Source: Zetaproteobacteria bacterium
GTDB lineage: Bacteria > Bdellovibrionota_B > Oligoflexia > Oligoflexales > Bog-1112
DNA length: 33,376 bases
Direction of reading: 5' to 3'
Assembly: GCA_947445855.1 (NCBI GenBank)
Contig: CANFEH010000010.1
Coordinates: 1 to 33,376 of the forward strand
Shown here: piece after piece, positions 1 through 8,016 of the stretch
Position numbering within the stretch: position 1 is the first letter of the stretch
Layout: every line of letters begins with the position of its first letter
Notes under the pieces: model-generated
Seen by the model: the letters and a program-made list of their open reading frames with translations, nothing else
Told to the model about the DNA's origin: nothing
Database searches by the model: none
Program-made: the position numbers and the translations under genes

Positions 1-2
1 GG

Positions 3-77
3 AACACATTCTGTGATGAAGACGGAAATATTCAAGAACTTTGCTCAAGGAGCTGGGCAAATTCTAACTTAAAATAA
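3..77 (+). CDS. Possible 3' end of a gene running in from outside the window
   Basis: Frame 3 is open from the window edge to a TAA at 75-77 and would encode 24 residues ending SRSWANSNLK. The stop touches the 29-bp repeat that starts at 76. Frame 1 is also open until a TAA at 70-72, so the reading frame is not certain. I recognise no family. If real, this gene ends exactly at the repeat boundary. Confidence 0.25.
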   Translation, partial: NTFCDEDGNIQELCSRSWANSNLK

Positions 78-104
78 ACCTCAATTATTTTACATAATTG
101 GTAT
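76..104 (+). repeat. 29-bp inverted repeat, left copy, with palindromic core
   Basis: This 29-base block occurs again as a perfect reverse complement at 33232-33260. Its centre is an inverted repeat: CAATTA (82-87), a 7-base asymmetric centre TTTTACA (88-94) and TAATTG (95-100). Two arms around a 6-8 bp centre is the form of tyrosine-recombinase core sites, but a dispersed palindromic element or a regulator site would look similar. It carries the stop codon of the minus-strand methyltransferase-like ORF at 90-521 and abuts the stop of the plus-strand fragment at 3-77. No recombinase gene lies in the window. Confidence 0.8.
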
Positions 105-521
105 TACTCCAATAATCATATCAAAATAATTATCAGAAAAATCTAACTCTTTTTTGTGATCTACTTTTCTTTCAAAAAGATTCCCTACAGGAGGCTTGTC
201 TTCAAAAAGAATATCTGTTTTATAAATTTCTACTCCATCTTCTTCAAAAGCAGCAGCATAACGATCTGCAAGTGTTGGGTGTAGTTCACAAGTGTCTTCT
301 CTTGCTCCTAAAAACAAAATCCTCTTAGGTTTTAGCTTTTTTATAGCTTCAACACCTGGTGACTTGTAAAACCCTTGTAAAAAAGCATGATAAGCAGATT
401 TTTTCTTAACATAAAAATCTGAAAAATCAGCTCCTAAAAGTTTAAAAGAAAAAAAGAAACAAACCAATAACTTAAAATATTTTACCTTCTCCTTCATTAT
501 GAACCTATAAACATATTTCAT
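90..521 (-). CDS. Exported methyltransferase-like protein, probably C-terminally truncated
   Basis: The 143-residue product starts with a hydrophobic export segment (about residues 15-30). A Rossmann-like strand KRILFLGA and a later strand DNYFDMIIG match the spacing of a class I SAM-dependent methyltransferase, where the second would be the motif just after the cofactor pocket. Only about half of such a fold is present; translation stops five residues later inside the 29-bp repeat, so the 3' part is probably lost. The ATG overlaps the upstream gene's TGA as ATGA, implying translational coupling. A second ATG at 497 also leaves a signal peptide. Methyltransferases are normally cytoplasmic, so the export signal is odd and the assignment is tentative. 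Confidence 0.4.
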   Translation of the reverse strand: MKYVYRFIMKEKVKYFKLLVCFFFSFKLLGADFSDFYVKKKSAYHAFLQGFYKSPGVEAIKKLKPKRILFLGAREDTCELHPTLADRYAAAFEEDGVEIYKTDILFEDKPPVGNLFERKVDHKKELDFSDNYFDMIIGVIPIM

Positions 522-1027
522 CTGACTTCAATTTCCTTAATATCTTTTGTTCGAATCAAATCTGCTAATTTTTTAGCAACTGCTTTATTCATTTCATCAG
601 CAGAAATTTTATTATCAATAATAACTCCAGTCATAGACTGAGGAGAGAAAAACTTTGGGAGCTTACTTGCAATAATAAAAACTTTTATCTTTTGAGAAGA
701 CTCTAACAACTCACTACTTACATCTGCTGCTAAATCTCCCATAGCAACTACTATATCAGCTTCTTTGACAGCAGCTTCGCCTGCAGAAAGAGCTGCTGCA
801 GGGTCATCATAACTATGAGAGAAGCTAAAGAAAAAATCTTGTCCCTTTTCTAGTCCTTCATTTTTTAAAGCAAGCATTAAAGACGTAAAGGTAATTTTAG
901 AATCAAAATTTTTATTAAAATCTTCTGTTTGGTAAAAAGATAGAGTTGGCTTTGAAAGCCTCTGCTTAAAGAAGTAAGCAGTCCCTACACAGAGACATAA
1001 TAGGCAAATAACAATAAACTTTTTCAA
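518..1027 (-). CDS. Membrane-anchored ABC_sub_bind-like protein, half length
   Basis: A 169-residue protein with an N-terminal membrane or signal segment (residues 3-20), then an alpha/beta domain. The strand EADIVVAMGDLAADVSSELL and the following IKVFIIASKLP resemble the first lobe of periplasmic binding proteins of the ABC_sub_bind (TrpX/YtrX-like) type, which usually have about 300 residues and two lobes. Only one lobe is present. Start: TTG at 1025-1027, supported by a strong AGGGAG ribosome site six bases upstream; no better start exists. It is the first gene of a two-gene operon with the methyltransferase-like ORF and has a good promoter candidate at 1083-1111. Ligand unknown; family call is moderate. 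Confidence 0.5.
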   Translation of the reverse strand: MKKFIVICLLCLCVGTAYFFKQRLSKPTLSFYQTEDFNKNFDSKITFTSLMLALKNEGLEKGQDFFFSFSHSYDDPAAALSAGEAAVKEADIVVAMGDLAADVSSELLESSQKIKVFIIASKLPKFFSPQSMTGVIIDNKISADEMNKAVAKKLADLIRTKDIKEIEVR

Positions 1028-1082
1028 GATTAACTCCCTTTAAACACAAAATAAAATTTTTTGTTGGTAGAATACACCACAG

Positions 1083-1111
1083 CTTATACCATTCTAAGAA
1101 CCTAGAGACAA
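1083..1111 (-). promoter_or_regulatory. Sigma70-type promoter candidate for the 1027-90 operon
   Basis: On the minus strand, TTGTCT (1106-1111) and TATAAG (1083-1088) are separated by exactly 17 bases. The start codon at 1027 would follow a leader of about 50 bases. Seen by eye only. Confidence 0.5.
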
Positions 1112-1126
1112 GAGCAATAAAGAACC

Positions 1127-1459
1127 TTAAAAAGGCAGAGGATTAACAGGACGTCTTCCCATTAGAAACGGATATTCAGCTTCTTTTTTAGGTCCAAAAT
1201 AGCTTGTCAGATAATCAAGGATTTTTTTTCTTGTCTCTTTGCTTTCAAATTTTAGCTTATGTTTATTTTCCATCCAAAGAAGAGTCGTGTCCCATTCTTC
1301 TCTTTTCATCTCTTGCTGAGAGACAAGACTTTCCGAGTGACAAAGGACACAATTTTGTAAAACAAGAATTTTATTTTCATCCTCTGGAAAATCATCTAAA
1401 AAAGCAGTGAGAAAAAAACTTATACAAAAAAGACTTAAGAACTTCCCTGTTTGATTCAT
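1127..1459 (-). CDS. sorB: Exported c-type cytochrome subunit, SorB-like
   Basis: The 110-residue protein has a signal peptide (residues 6-20) and one heme c attachment motif, CVLCH at residues 37-41. The length and single heme match the small cytochrome subunit of sulfite dehydrogenases (SorB), which takes electrons from the molybdenum subunit to the respiratory chain in the periplasm. A methionine near the C-terminus (FLMGRRP) could be the distal heme ligand. Its ATG overlaps the stop of the sorA-like gene as ATGA, so the two are translationally coupled. The symbol rests on pairing with that gene; other small cytochromes c are possible. Confidence 0.7.
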   Translation of the reverse strand: MNQTGKFLSLFCISFFLTAFLDDFPEDENKILVLQNCVLCHSESLVSQQEMKREEWDTTLLWMENKHKLKFESKETRKKILDYLTSYFGPKKEAEYPFLMGRRPVNPLPF

Positions 1460-2679
1460 AGAGAGGGCCCCTTAACAGTAACAGTAATCCTAGGCATAGC
1501 GTTATTAGCATAACCTTTTGGGTTCCAGTGCGAAACAATCATTGGTTGGTCTTTACCAGTAGAATCTTTTGCCTTAGCCCATATTTCAAAATAACCTTGA
1601 GAAGGAAGTGAAAGAGTAACAGACCACCTCTGCCAGGCAAAAGAGTTTCTTGGCTTTTCAAGTTTAGTTTTATGCCAAGTCACTCCAAAATCAAAACTTA
1701 CATGAACTGAATTAATTTTTTCTTCTCCAGTCCAAGCAAAACCTCTCACAGAAAAAGAATATTTCTCCTCATAAGAAATTTTTTCTCCTGATTTTGGATA
1801 AGTAATGATCGACTTGACAGGCATTTTTTCTAAAATTGTCCAGGTGTCATCAATGGCAACCTGATCCTCTGGAGCAATAGGGTAAGGAGGAAGTCTGTAA
1901 GAGTCTCCTTCCATCTTTGCCCCATCATGAACTCTATCACGAACCCAAAGACGCTTTAACCATTTGCCACTAGCAGAAGCAGGATAACCTGGACACACAA
2001 GACGAAGAGGAGCCCCATGCTCAGGAGGAAGGGGCTCGCCATTAAGTTCAAAAGCAAGAAGCGTCATAGGATGAAGAGCTTTTGCTATAGGAACACCTCG
2101 GGAGATAACAGGAGTGTCAAGATCACCACTCGGGTGTAAATCTAGAGCTTCATACGCCAGATAAACTGCAGAATTTTTTAACCCAACATAAGCTAATAAG
2201 TCTTTAACACGGATACCTTTCCAGAGAGGAGAAGCCACAGCTCCATAAGTCCACTGGAGACCTTTTGTTTTAGGATAAAACCCTGCACGTCCATTCCCAC
2301 CACACTCAAGAGTAAGTTGATACTCATAGTGAGGGAAAAGAGATTTTAACTCTTCCAGAGAAAAAGTTTTTTTTCTTTCAACCTCCCCATCTACAAGAAG
2401 GGACCAAGAAGAAAAATCTTTGCTGTAAGCAATTTCTGGAGTAATCCCATTACTTCTTAAAAACATTTTATGTGTAGGTGTTACTTGATCATCAAGTTCA
2501 TGCATCTTAGTTTCAGCACAAAGAGGCCTATCACAAAGAAGACGAAGGGGACTATCCTCTGAACCTGAAAGATCTTTTTCTTGCAAGACAGGATGAGCTG
2601 TCAGTTTTTCTTTATCATTAGAGATACTTACACATGAAACCAACACACAAGTGAGAGCAAGAGTTAGAAAAGAACTCAT
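1456..2679 (-). CDS. sorA: Sulfite oxidase-family molybdenum enzyme, lipoprotein (SorA-like)
   Basis: Sulfite oxidase fold: a molybdopterin domain with the motif ECGGNGR, whose cysteine (residue 126) is the expected Mo ligand, then a C-terminal Mo-co dimerisation domain (about residues 285-400) starting with the typical MPVKSIITYP strand and containing VSFDFGVTWHKT. Paired with a monoheme cytochrome, it probably oxidises sulfite or a related substrate in the periplasm. An upstream TTG (2694) is possible, but the ATG at 2679 has GGGGA eight bases upstream and gives a clean lipoprotein signal ending LVSC (Cys16). No twin-arginine motif is present, which is unusual because this cofactor is normally inserted before Tat export. 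The exact substrate is not shown by sequence. Confidence 0.8.
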   Translation of the reverse strand: MSSFLTLALTCVLVSCVSISNDKEKLTAHPVLQEKDLSGSEDSPLRLLCDRPLCAETKMHELDDQVTPTHKMFLRSNGITPEIAYSKDFSSWSLLVDGEVERKKTFSLEELKSLFPHYEYQLTLECGGNGRAGFYPKTKGLQWTYGAVASPLWKGIRVKDLLAYVGLKNSAVYLAYEALDLHPSGDLDTPVISRGVPIAKALHPMTLLAFELNGEPLPPEHGAPLRLVCPGYPASASGKWLKRLWVRDRVHDGAKMEGDSYRLPPYPIAPEDQVAIDDTWTILEKMPVKSIITYPKSGEKISYEEKYSFSVRGFAWTGEEKINSVHVSFDFGVTWHKTKLEKPRNSFAWQRWSVTLSLPSQGYFEIWAKAKDSTGKDQPMIVSHWNPKGYANNAMPRITVTVKGPSL

Positions 2680-2734
2680 AAAACTTATCCCCAAAGAATA
2701 GCTATCAGCAAGAAATGTAAGCCTTTTTATCGCC

Positions 2735-2763
2735 TTGTTTTTTACCTAAAGAAGGCTTATACT
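2735..2763 (+). promoter_or_regulatory. Promoter candidate for rhlE
   Basis: TTGTTT (2735-2740) and TATACT (2758-2763) are separated by 17 bases. Transcription would begin near 2770, giving a leader of about 85 bases before the rhlE ATG. The -10 box overlaps that of the opposing sorA promoter candidate. Confidence 0.55.
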
Positions 2764-2785
2764 ACCCTTTCTCAAAAAATCCAAA
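2756..2785 (-). promoter_or_regulatory. Promoter candidate for sorA-sorB
   Basis: On the minus strand, TTTGGA (2780-2785), 18 bases, then TATAAG (2756-2761). The -10 box shares bases with the plus-strand rhlE promoter, so polymerase could not occupy both at once. The -35 box is weak. Confidence 0.4.
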
Positions 2786-2854
2786 CAGAAGGCAACGAGA
2801 AGAGAAAAGTATTCTCCAAGCTAAGCCTTCTGAATCTAATAAGGTGTTTTTACA

Positions 2855-4030
2855 ATGAATTTTTCAGAACTAGGACTATGCTCTAGAATTCTTCGCGCTC
2901 TAGAAGAGAAGTCTTACACAACGGCTTCTCCCATCCAACAAAAAGCTATTCCTATTATTGCACAAGGATCCGATCTAATTGCTTGTGCACAAACAGGAAC
3001 AGGAAAAACTGCTGCTTTTGCTCTTCCTCTCATTGAACGTCTCGTAGGAAAAAATGAAGAATGGAGAAAAACGTCTGTTCTTGTCTTAAGCCCTACTCGC
3101 GAACTAGCTTCTCAAATCGTAGAAAACATCACACACTACACAAAATATCTTCCTATACGATGCGCAGCTATTTATGGTGGTGTCAGTAAAAGACAACAAA
3201 TCCAAGCTCTAAGCAAAGGAGTTCATATTATAGTAGCCACTCCAGGACGACTTCTTGATCACCTAGGACAAGGCACTATTGATTTACAGCATATTGAAAC
3301 ACTTGTCTTAGACGAAGCAGACCGTATGCTTGATATGGGCTTTATAAAAGATGTTTATAAAATTATGCGTGCTCTCCCGAGAGGAAAAAGACAAACACTT
3401 CTTTTTTCTGCAACCTTTTCAAATCAGATAAAAGACCTCAGCACAAAGTTTTTAAAAACTCCTGTTGTGATTTGTATTAACCAAGAAAATGCTACAGCTG
3501 ATAGAATTGAACAGACAATTCTTCATGTATCAAATACAAGAAAGCCTGACCTTCTTTCACACCTTATCCAAGAGAACAATTGGAAACAAGTTCTTGTCTT
3601 CACCCGAACAAAGCGTGGAGCTAACCGTCTTTCTGAAGAACTGAACAATGCTGGATACCAGTCAAGACCATTCCACAGCAATAAATCTCAGGAAGCTAGA
3701 CAAAAAACTCTAGAATCTTTCAAAAAACAAGAAGTGGATATTCTTGTAGCCACTGATATTGTCTCAAGAGGAATCGATATTTCAGACCTTCCACTTGTGG
3801 TTAATTATGATCTCCCAGAGCTTCCAGAAAACTACGTTCACCGTATTGGAAGAACAGGACGAGCTGGACGCACAGGACAGGCTGTATCTTTTGTCTCTCC
3901 AGAGCAACAAAAGTATCTAAAGCTCATAGAAACAATGCTTAAAAAAGAAATTCCAGAAGAACCTCTTCCTAATTTTAAACTTTCTAGAATCAAATCACTT
4001 CCTAAAAAGAAGAAAAAAATAAAGTCCTAA
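2855..4030 (+). CDS. rhlE: DEAD-box ATP-dependent RNA helicase, RhlE type
   Basis: A 391-residue superfamily 2 helicase that unwinds short RNA duplexes using ATP, acting in ribosome assembly and RNA decay. The complete set of core motifs is visible: Q motif (SPIQQKAIP, about residue 25), motif I AQTGTGKT (45-52), PTRELA, TPGR, DEAD (153-156), SAT (185-187), and the C-terminal HRIGRTGRAGR arginine-finger motif. The tail is short and lysine-rich (PKKKKKIKS), typical of RhlE-like proteins that bind RNA through a basic tail. Start: ATG with AAGGTG eight bases upstream. Monocistronic, divergent from sorA. The RhlE subgroup is inferred from length and N-terminal MNFSELGL. Confidence 0.9.
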   Translation: MNFSELGLCSRILRALEEKSYTTASPIQQKAIPIIAQGSDLIACAQTGTGKTAAFALPLIERLVGKNEEWRKTSVLVLSPTRELASQIVENITHYTKYLPIRCAAIYGGVSKRQQIQALSKGVHIIVATPGRLLDHLGQGTIDLQHIETLVLDEADRMLDMGFIKDVYKIMRALPRGKRQTLLFSATFSNQIKDLSTKFLKTPVVICINQENATADRIEQTILHVSNTRKPDLLSHLIQENNWKQVLVFTRTKRGANRLSEELNNAGYQSRPFHSNKSQEARQKTLESFKKQEVDILVATDIVSRGIDISDLPLVVNYDLPELPENYVHRIGRTGRAGRTGQAVSFVSPEQQKYLKLIETMLKKEIPEEPLPNFKLSRIKSLPKKKKKIKS

Positions 4031-4112
4031 AAAATCCAGCCCAAAATTCCTCCATTCTTTATTTGTGGTACTCTTTTTTTAGAGTTTTCTAACAATTTAG
4101 ATGGAGGTTTTT

Positions 4113-6125
4113 GTGATTTTTAAAAAAATCATTCTTTTGCTCATGTCTTTAGGCCTTTCTCACTCTCTTCAAGCTGAGCGAAGAGTGTCCCATGAAGGTT
4201 ATATCGAAATTCTTGTCTTTGATGATTTCGAAAAAAACAAACACAAAACAAAATATTTTCTACATTCTAAAAAAAATAATTTAAGAAAACCAAAAGACAA
4301 ACCTATTGAATTAGAGTTTAGTCAACTTCCCGGTCATCTAAAATTAGGACAAAAAATAAAAGTTAACTGCATTGAAAACGAAGATAATCTCGGAAGTAAA
4401 AATAAATTTTGTAAACTTAAAAATAAAGAAATCTTAGACATAGAGTCTTCTGCTACAGAAACTAAAGGAGCTTTAAAAACCCTCTGGATGGTGGTAGATG
4501 TTCAAGATGCGTCTGTTCCTCTTACTATAGATCAAGCCAAAACAAAAATGGATATGACTCATGACTGGTTTTATACAGCAAGTTTTGGACAACTTGGTGT
4601 CAATAAAGATCTAGATGCTAATGGAGAGTATGATATTTTTAGAGTTACTCTGCCCAACTATAGTAAGGCTTCGAATGGTTGTGATTACACCCTTCTACGC
4701 TATGAAGCCTTGACAGCTTTATATAACCAAGGTGTAAATCTTGATCTCTACAAGCATGATGTGCTTCTTATGCCTAATCTTGGCTGTGACTTTAGTGGAC
4801 TTGCTCATGTTGGTTGCGACAGCTATTGCGCAGCATGGATCCAGTCAGTAAATTGGGATCTTGTGTATCCTCACGAACTTGGACATAACATAGGCATGCA
4901 TCATGCTGCTACAGACCCTGAAAACGATGATGTGATTAACAGCGAATATGGAGACAAAAGTTGCCTTATGGGGAACACTCTCACCTCTGGTTATTTCAAT
5001 GCTCCTCATACAGCTGAGATGAAGTGGGCAAGTGAAGCTGATTCACGTATTAAGTTTGTAGATAATCCAGTGGGGACTTATTCTTTAGCACCTATGAGTG
5101 GTATTGAAGGTCAAACTCTAATGTACCGGTTTACCACAGATAAAAGATATTTTTTATCTTATCGTCGTCAAGGAGACTTTGACAAAGTCCCAAAGGGTCA
5201 TGCAAAAGGGATCACTCTTCATTCTTATATACCAGGAGGAAAGACTTACTACATTAAGACACTTGCACCTGGTCAAGAACTGATTTTTGAAACATTCCAA
5301 ATAAAATCACTTCTTGCAAATTCTGAAAAAGCAGAATTTAAAGTGAGCTTATGCAACCTAAAACCAGAGATCACAAAAGAAAAAAATTTCTACTCTGTCG
5401 ACACAGCTGGGACAGTTAACCTTAAGCTTACTGTCAAGAATACTCAAACTCCAGGTTGCGAACCAACTCAATATAATTTAAGCGCTATAAATCAAGAGCT
5501 AGCTTATAACCTGTCTCACGAAACCATTACTCTTGCCCCAGGTGAATCACAAGAAATCACAATTAATTTTCATACAACTGAATCTTCAAAAGAGTATTCT
5601 CTAGGATTACAAGTAAGCCCTAACCAAATGACATCTTTAATTTATAAACAAACAGTCGAAGTGTTAGCGTCAAGAGGAGCTCTTGATTTTCCACCACAAA
5701 TAAATCGTAAGTCTTACTCTGGATCATGGACCAAACTCCCAAACTTTCTAACCTTGACACCTACAGAATCAAAACTTGTCACAGACATATCGATAGGAGA
5801 ATATGGCACAAAAGATAGTTTTGCTCTTACTTTTGATGGCTATATCTATTTAACCGAAGGAATTTATACATTTAGTGTAGATTCAGATGATGGAAGCCGC
5901 TTTTATATAGCTAAAAATTTACTTCTTGATAGAGACGGGCTTGACCGTAGCACTGAAGCAACCAAAGGTTCTTTCCAAGTTGATGAAAAAGGATTTTATC
6001 CCATTCGTCTAGAATATTTTGAAAAAACTGGGACTGAATTTTTTGACTTACTCCTAAGTAAAGATGGTGGACTTTTTGAACCTATCCCATCAAATCTTCT
6101 TTTTCACTTTGAGCCCCAAAGTTAA
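4113..6125 (+). CDS. Secreted M11-like metzincin metalloprotease with PA14 domain
   Basis: Start: the GTG at 4113 has a perfect GGAGG (4103-4107) five bases upstream; the ATG at 4101 overlaps that ribosome site and is unlikely. The product (670 residues) has a signal peptide ending near LQA. The protease domain carries HELGHNIGMHH (about residues 254-264), the metzincin zinc motif HExxHxxGxxH, and a Met-turn SCLMG about 25 residues later; the surroundings (EYGD, GYFNAPH) resemble gametolysin (M11) proteases. A beta-sandwich domain with CARDB/NEW3-like character follows (about 400-520), then a PA14 domain (about 525-665, with TFSVDSDDGSRFYI) likely to bind glycans. It probably degrades extracellular or prey proteins. 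Its stop overlaps the convergent ispA stop by 4 bases. Confidence 0.75.
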   Translation: MIFKKIILLLMSLGLSHSLQAERRVSHEGYIEILVFDDFEKNKHKTKYFLHSKKNNLRKPKDKPIELEFSQLPGHLKLGQKIKVNCIENEDNLGSKNKFCKLKNKEILDIESSATETKGALKTLWMVVDVQDASVPLTIDQAKTKMDMTHDWFYTASFGQLGVNKDLDANGEYDIFRVTLPNYSKASNGCDYTLLRYEALTALYNQGVNLDLYKHDVLLMPNLGCDFSGLAHVGCDSYCAAWIQSVNWDLVYPHELGHNIGMHHAATDPENDDVINSEYGDKSCLMGNTLTSGYFNAPHTAEMKWASEADSRIKFVDNPVGTYSLAPMSGIEGQTLMYRFTTDKRYFLSYRRQGDFDKVPKGHAKGITLHSYIPGGKTYYIKTLAPGQELIFETFQIKSLLANSEKAEFKVSLCNLKPEITKEKNFYSVDTAGTVNLKLTVKNTQTPGCEPTQYNLSAINQELAYNLSHETITLAPGESQEITINFHTTESSKEYSLGLQVSPNQMTSLIYKQTVEVLASRGALDFPPQINRKSYSGSWTKLPNFLTLTPTESKLVTDISIGEYGTKDSFALTFDGYIYLTEGIYTFSVDSDDGSRFYIAKNLLLDRDGLDRSTEATKGSFQVDEKGFYPIRLEYFEKTGTEFFDLLLSKDGGLFEPIPSNLLFHFEPQS

Positions 6126-6991
6126 AACTTCCGATCAAGAAGAGAACTAAAGAAAGAAGATAGAGGGTGAGAATGCACAAGAGGTAAACTAGAAAAAACA
6201 CTAAGAGCTTCAGCAGTTAGATCTCTCGCTTCTTTCTCACAAGTTCTTTTGTCATAAATTTTTAAATAGGTCAGCTTGTCTTGCTCCTTGTCCTTCCCTA
6301 AGCTTTTTCCAGTTTTGTCAGATTCATCAAGCAGATCATCTGTAATCTGAAAGCTTTGACCTACAAGCTCTCCAAGTTTTTTGCAAGAGTCTAGAAAACT
6401 TTGATCTGAAATTCCTGCAGCAATCGAGCCAAGAGCACAAGCACACCCCAAAAGGGCTCCTGTCTTTTTCAGATGAATATGATCAAGATCCTCTTTTGTA
6501 TAATCATTTCTAGATGTCCAGTAGAGATCTAAAGATTGACCTAAAAGCATGCCTTTTGAACCAGAGGCTAGAGAAAGCTCTCCCACCATTTGTTCTTTTT
6601 GAAGAGAAGACAGATTTTCACTCTTTGTCAAAAGAAAAAAGGCATCAGTTAAAAGAGAATTACCAACAAGCAAAGCGGTCTGTTCATCATAAACAACATG
6701 GACTGTTTTGCGACCCCGTCTTAAAGAATCATTATCAAGAAGAGGCATATCATCGTGAACAAGACTATAGGTGTGAATCATTTCAAGAGCAATTGCTGCT
6801 TCAATGGCTTGTTCTTTTTTTCCACCAAGAGATTCGCACATCATGAGAACAAGAAGAGGTCTCACTCTTTTTCCTTGTCCACAAAGAGCATAAAAAATAG
6901 CTTCTGATAACCTAGAGTTTTTAGGATATTCTTTTTCTGTAAACTCTCTCAACTTAGATTCAAAGTACTGTCTTAAATTTTCTAGTTCCAC
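6122..6991 (-). CDS. ispA: Short-chain polyprenyl diphosphate synthase (farnesyl diphosphate synthase)
   Basis: Condenses IPP with allylic diphosphates to give farnesyl (possibly geranylgeranyl) diphosphate for quinones, heme O and undecaprenyl lipids. The first aspartate-rich motif is DDMPLLD (residues 80-86), with the two-residue insertion of bacterial type II FPP synthases, followed by RRG; the second is DDLLD (218-222). The 289-residue length is normal for IspA. Start: GTG with GGAAGAG upstream, inside the end of mvaD. It begins three bases after the mvaD stop and is the last gene of the isoprenoid operon. Product chain length cannot be fixed from sequence alone. Confidence 0.9.
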   Translation of the reverse strand: MELENLRQYFESKLREFTEKEYPKNSRLSEAIFYALCGQGKRVRPLLVLMMCESLGGKKEQAIEAAIALEMIHTYSLVHDDMPLLDNDSLRRGRKTVHVVYDEQTALLVGNSLLTDAFFLLTKSENLSSLQKEQMVGELSLASGSKGMLLGQSLDLYWTSRNDYTKEDLDHIHLKKTGALLGCACALGSIAAGISDQSFLDSCKKLGELVGQSFQITDDLLDESDKTGKSLGKDKEQDKLTYLKIYDKRTCEKEARDLTAEALSVFSSLPLVHSHPLSSFFSSLLDRKF

Positions 6992-6994
6992 AAG

Positions 6995-8011
6995 CTACTC
7001 TTCCGTTACAAAAAGTTTAGGCCCATCCCCTACTGCATCTAATAGAAAATGAGTCTTTGGAAAATCTCTTCTAAAATAAAAAAGAAACTCTTCTCTTTTA
7101 GAAAATTCACAAATCACATGAACATTAGCTCCTGCATCAATTGTAAAATAAGCTTCTAGATGAGTTTCTTGTCTAAGATTTCTAAGCCACGAAAGAAACT
7201 CTAAAGTGTTTTCTTTTAAATAGGAAAAAGGTTCCGCAGCTGTCATTAGAATAAAGTGTATCTCAAGAGCTTCTAATTCTAAAAGAGCCCCTAAAGATTT
7301 CATGTCTTTTTTTTCAAGAGCTTGTAAAAACAACTTTTCTCTTTCACAAAGACCAGATAAACGGACAGAGAAAAGAGGACTTGTGGGAACTCTCTTGTGA
7401 GCTTCTCGCGAGCTCAGATCTTTTTCTTCTTTTGACAAAATCACAATGGTGTCTGCTAGATCCCAATGAGACTTCGGCAAAAAACATGCGACTCTTTGTC
7501 CTTCTGGAGAAGAGCCTTTCTTCCAAACAACATAACCACCAAAAAGACTTCGACCAGCACTCCCAGATCCAAGACGAGCAAGCTGTGCTAGAGTTTCTCT
7601 TGAAAAACCTTTTTCCTCTAGCTCATGAAAAGAAGAAGATTCTGTCCAAGCCGCAATAGCTACTAAAGTTAAAGCAGCAAATCCACTAGCACTACTAGCC
7701 ACTCCTGAAGCTGTCGGAAAATTATTGTGTGTTGAAACTTCAAGAAAAGAGGGGAACTGATACTTCTTTTTTAAAAACTCAAGATGTTTTATGACTTTCA
7801 AAGAAAAAGAATCTTCTTGCTCATTTTCTCCTTCTTTTTTAAAAGAAAAATTTTTAAGACTATTTTGCACGCAAGCTGTTGTAAAAGTTTGACATTCATT
7901 CAAAGTCATGGACAAAGAATTATTAGAAGGCCATTGAAGCTTTTCATCTTGTTTTCCCCAATATTTAAGAAAAGCAATATTACTGGGAGCAGTTACTTTA
8001 TAAATTTTCAA
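6995..8011 (-). CDS. mvaD: Diphosphomevalonate decarboxylase
   Basis: Catalyses ATP-dependent decarboxylation of mevalonate diphosphate to IPP. A GHMP-fold enzyme: N-terminal TAPSNIAFLKYWGK with the YWGK signature, the ATP-binding loop TASGVASSASGFAAL (about residues 100-114), and GSGSAGRSLFGGYVVW. Start: the TTG at 8011 has AGGGGAG eight bases upstream and leaves 338 residues beginning just before the first strand, the usual family length. A longer frame from 8080 would overlap the kinase gene by 64 bases and add residues unlike the family. It sits five bases after the kinase stop and three before ispA. Confidence 0.9.
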   Translation of the reverse strand: MKIYKVTAPSNIAFLKYWGKQDEKLQWPSNNSLSMTLNECQTFTTACVQNSLKNFSFKKEGENEQEDSFSLKVIKHLEFLKKKYQFPSFLEVSTHNNFPTASGVASSASGFAALTLVAIAAWTESSSFHELEEKGFSRETLAQLARLGSGSAGRSLFGGYVVWKKGSSPEGQRVACFLPKSHWDLADTIVILSKEEKDLSSREAHKRVPTSPLFSVRLSGLCEREKLFLQALEKKDMKSLGALLELEALEIHFILMTAAEPFSYLKENTLEFLSWLRNLRQETHLEAYFTIDAGANVHVICEFSKREEFLFYFRRDFPKTHFLLDAVGDGPKLFVTEE

Positions 8012-8016
8012 AAAAT

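Noticed and set aside
2718-2829. TAAGCCTT occurs at 2718 and 2822, with its inverse at 2752, and again at 26466
   Set aside because: The copy at 26466 is just the ribosome site of the rhodanese-like gene read on the other strand, and the others overlap promoter boxes. Eight bases is too short to claim a shared operator.
4070-4090. Possible terminator after rhlE (ACTCT, six Ts, AGAGT, then TTTCT)
   Set aside because: The stem is only five base pairs and AT-rich; too weak to call.
6514-6846. Open frame of 110 codons on the plus strand inside ispA
   Set aside because: It is antisense to a well-conserved ispA with both aspartate-rich motifs, and its translation matches no family; a shadow frame.
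7381-7659. Open frames on both strands inside mvaD
   Set aside because: Shadow frames of mvaD; composition and lack of ribosome sites argue against coding.
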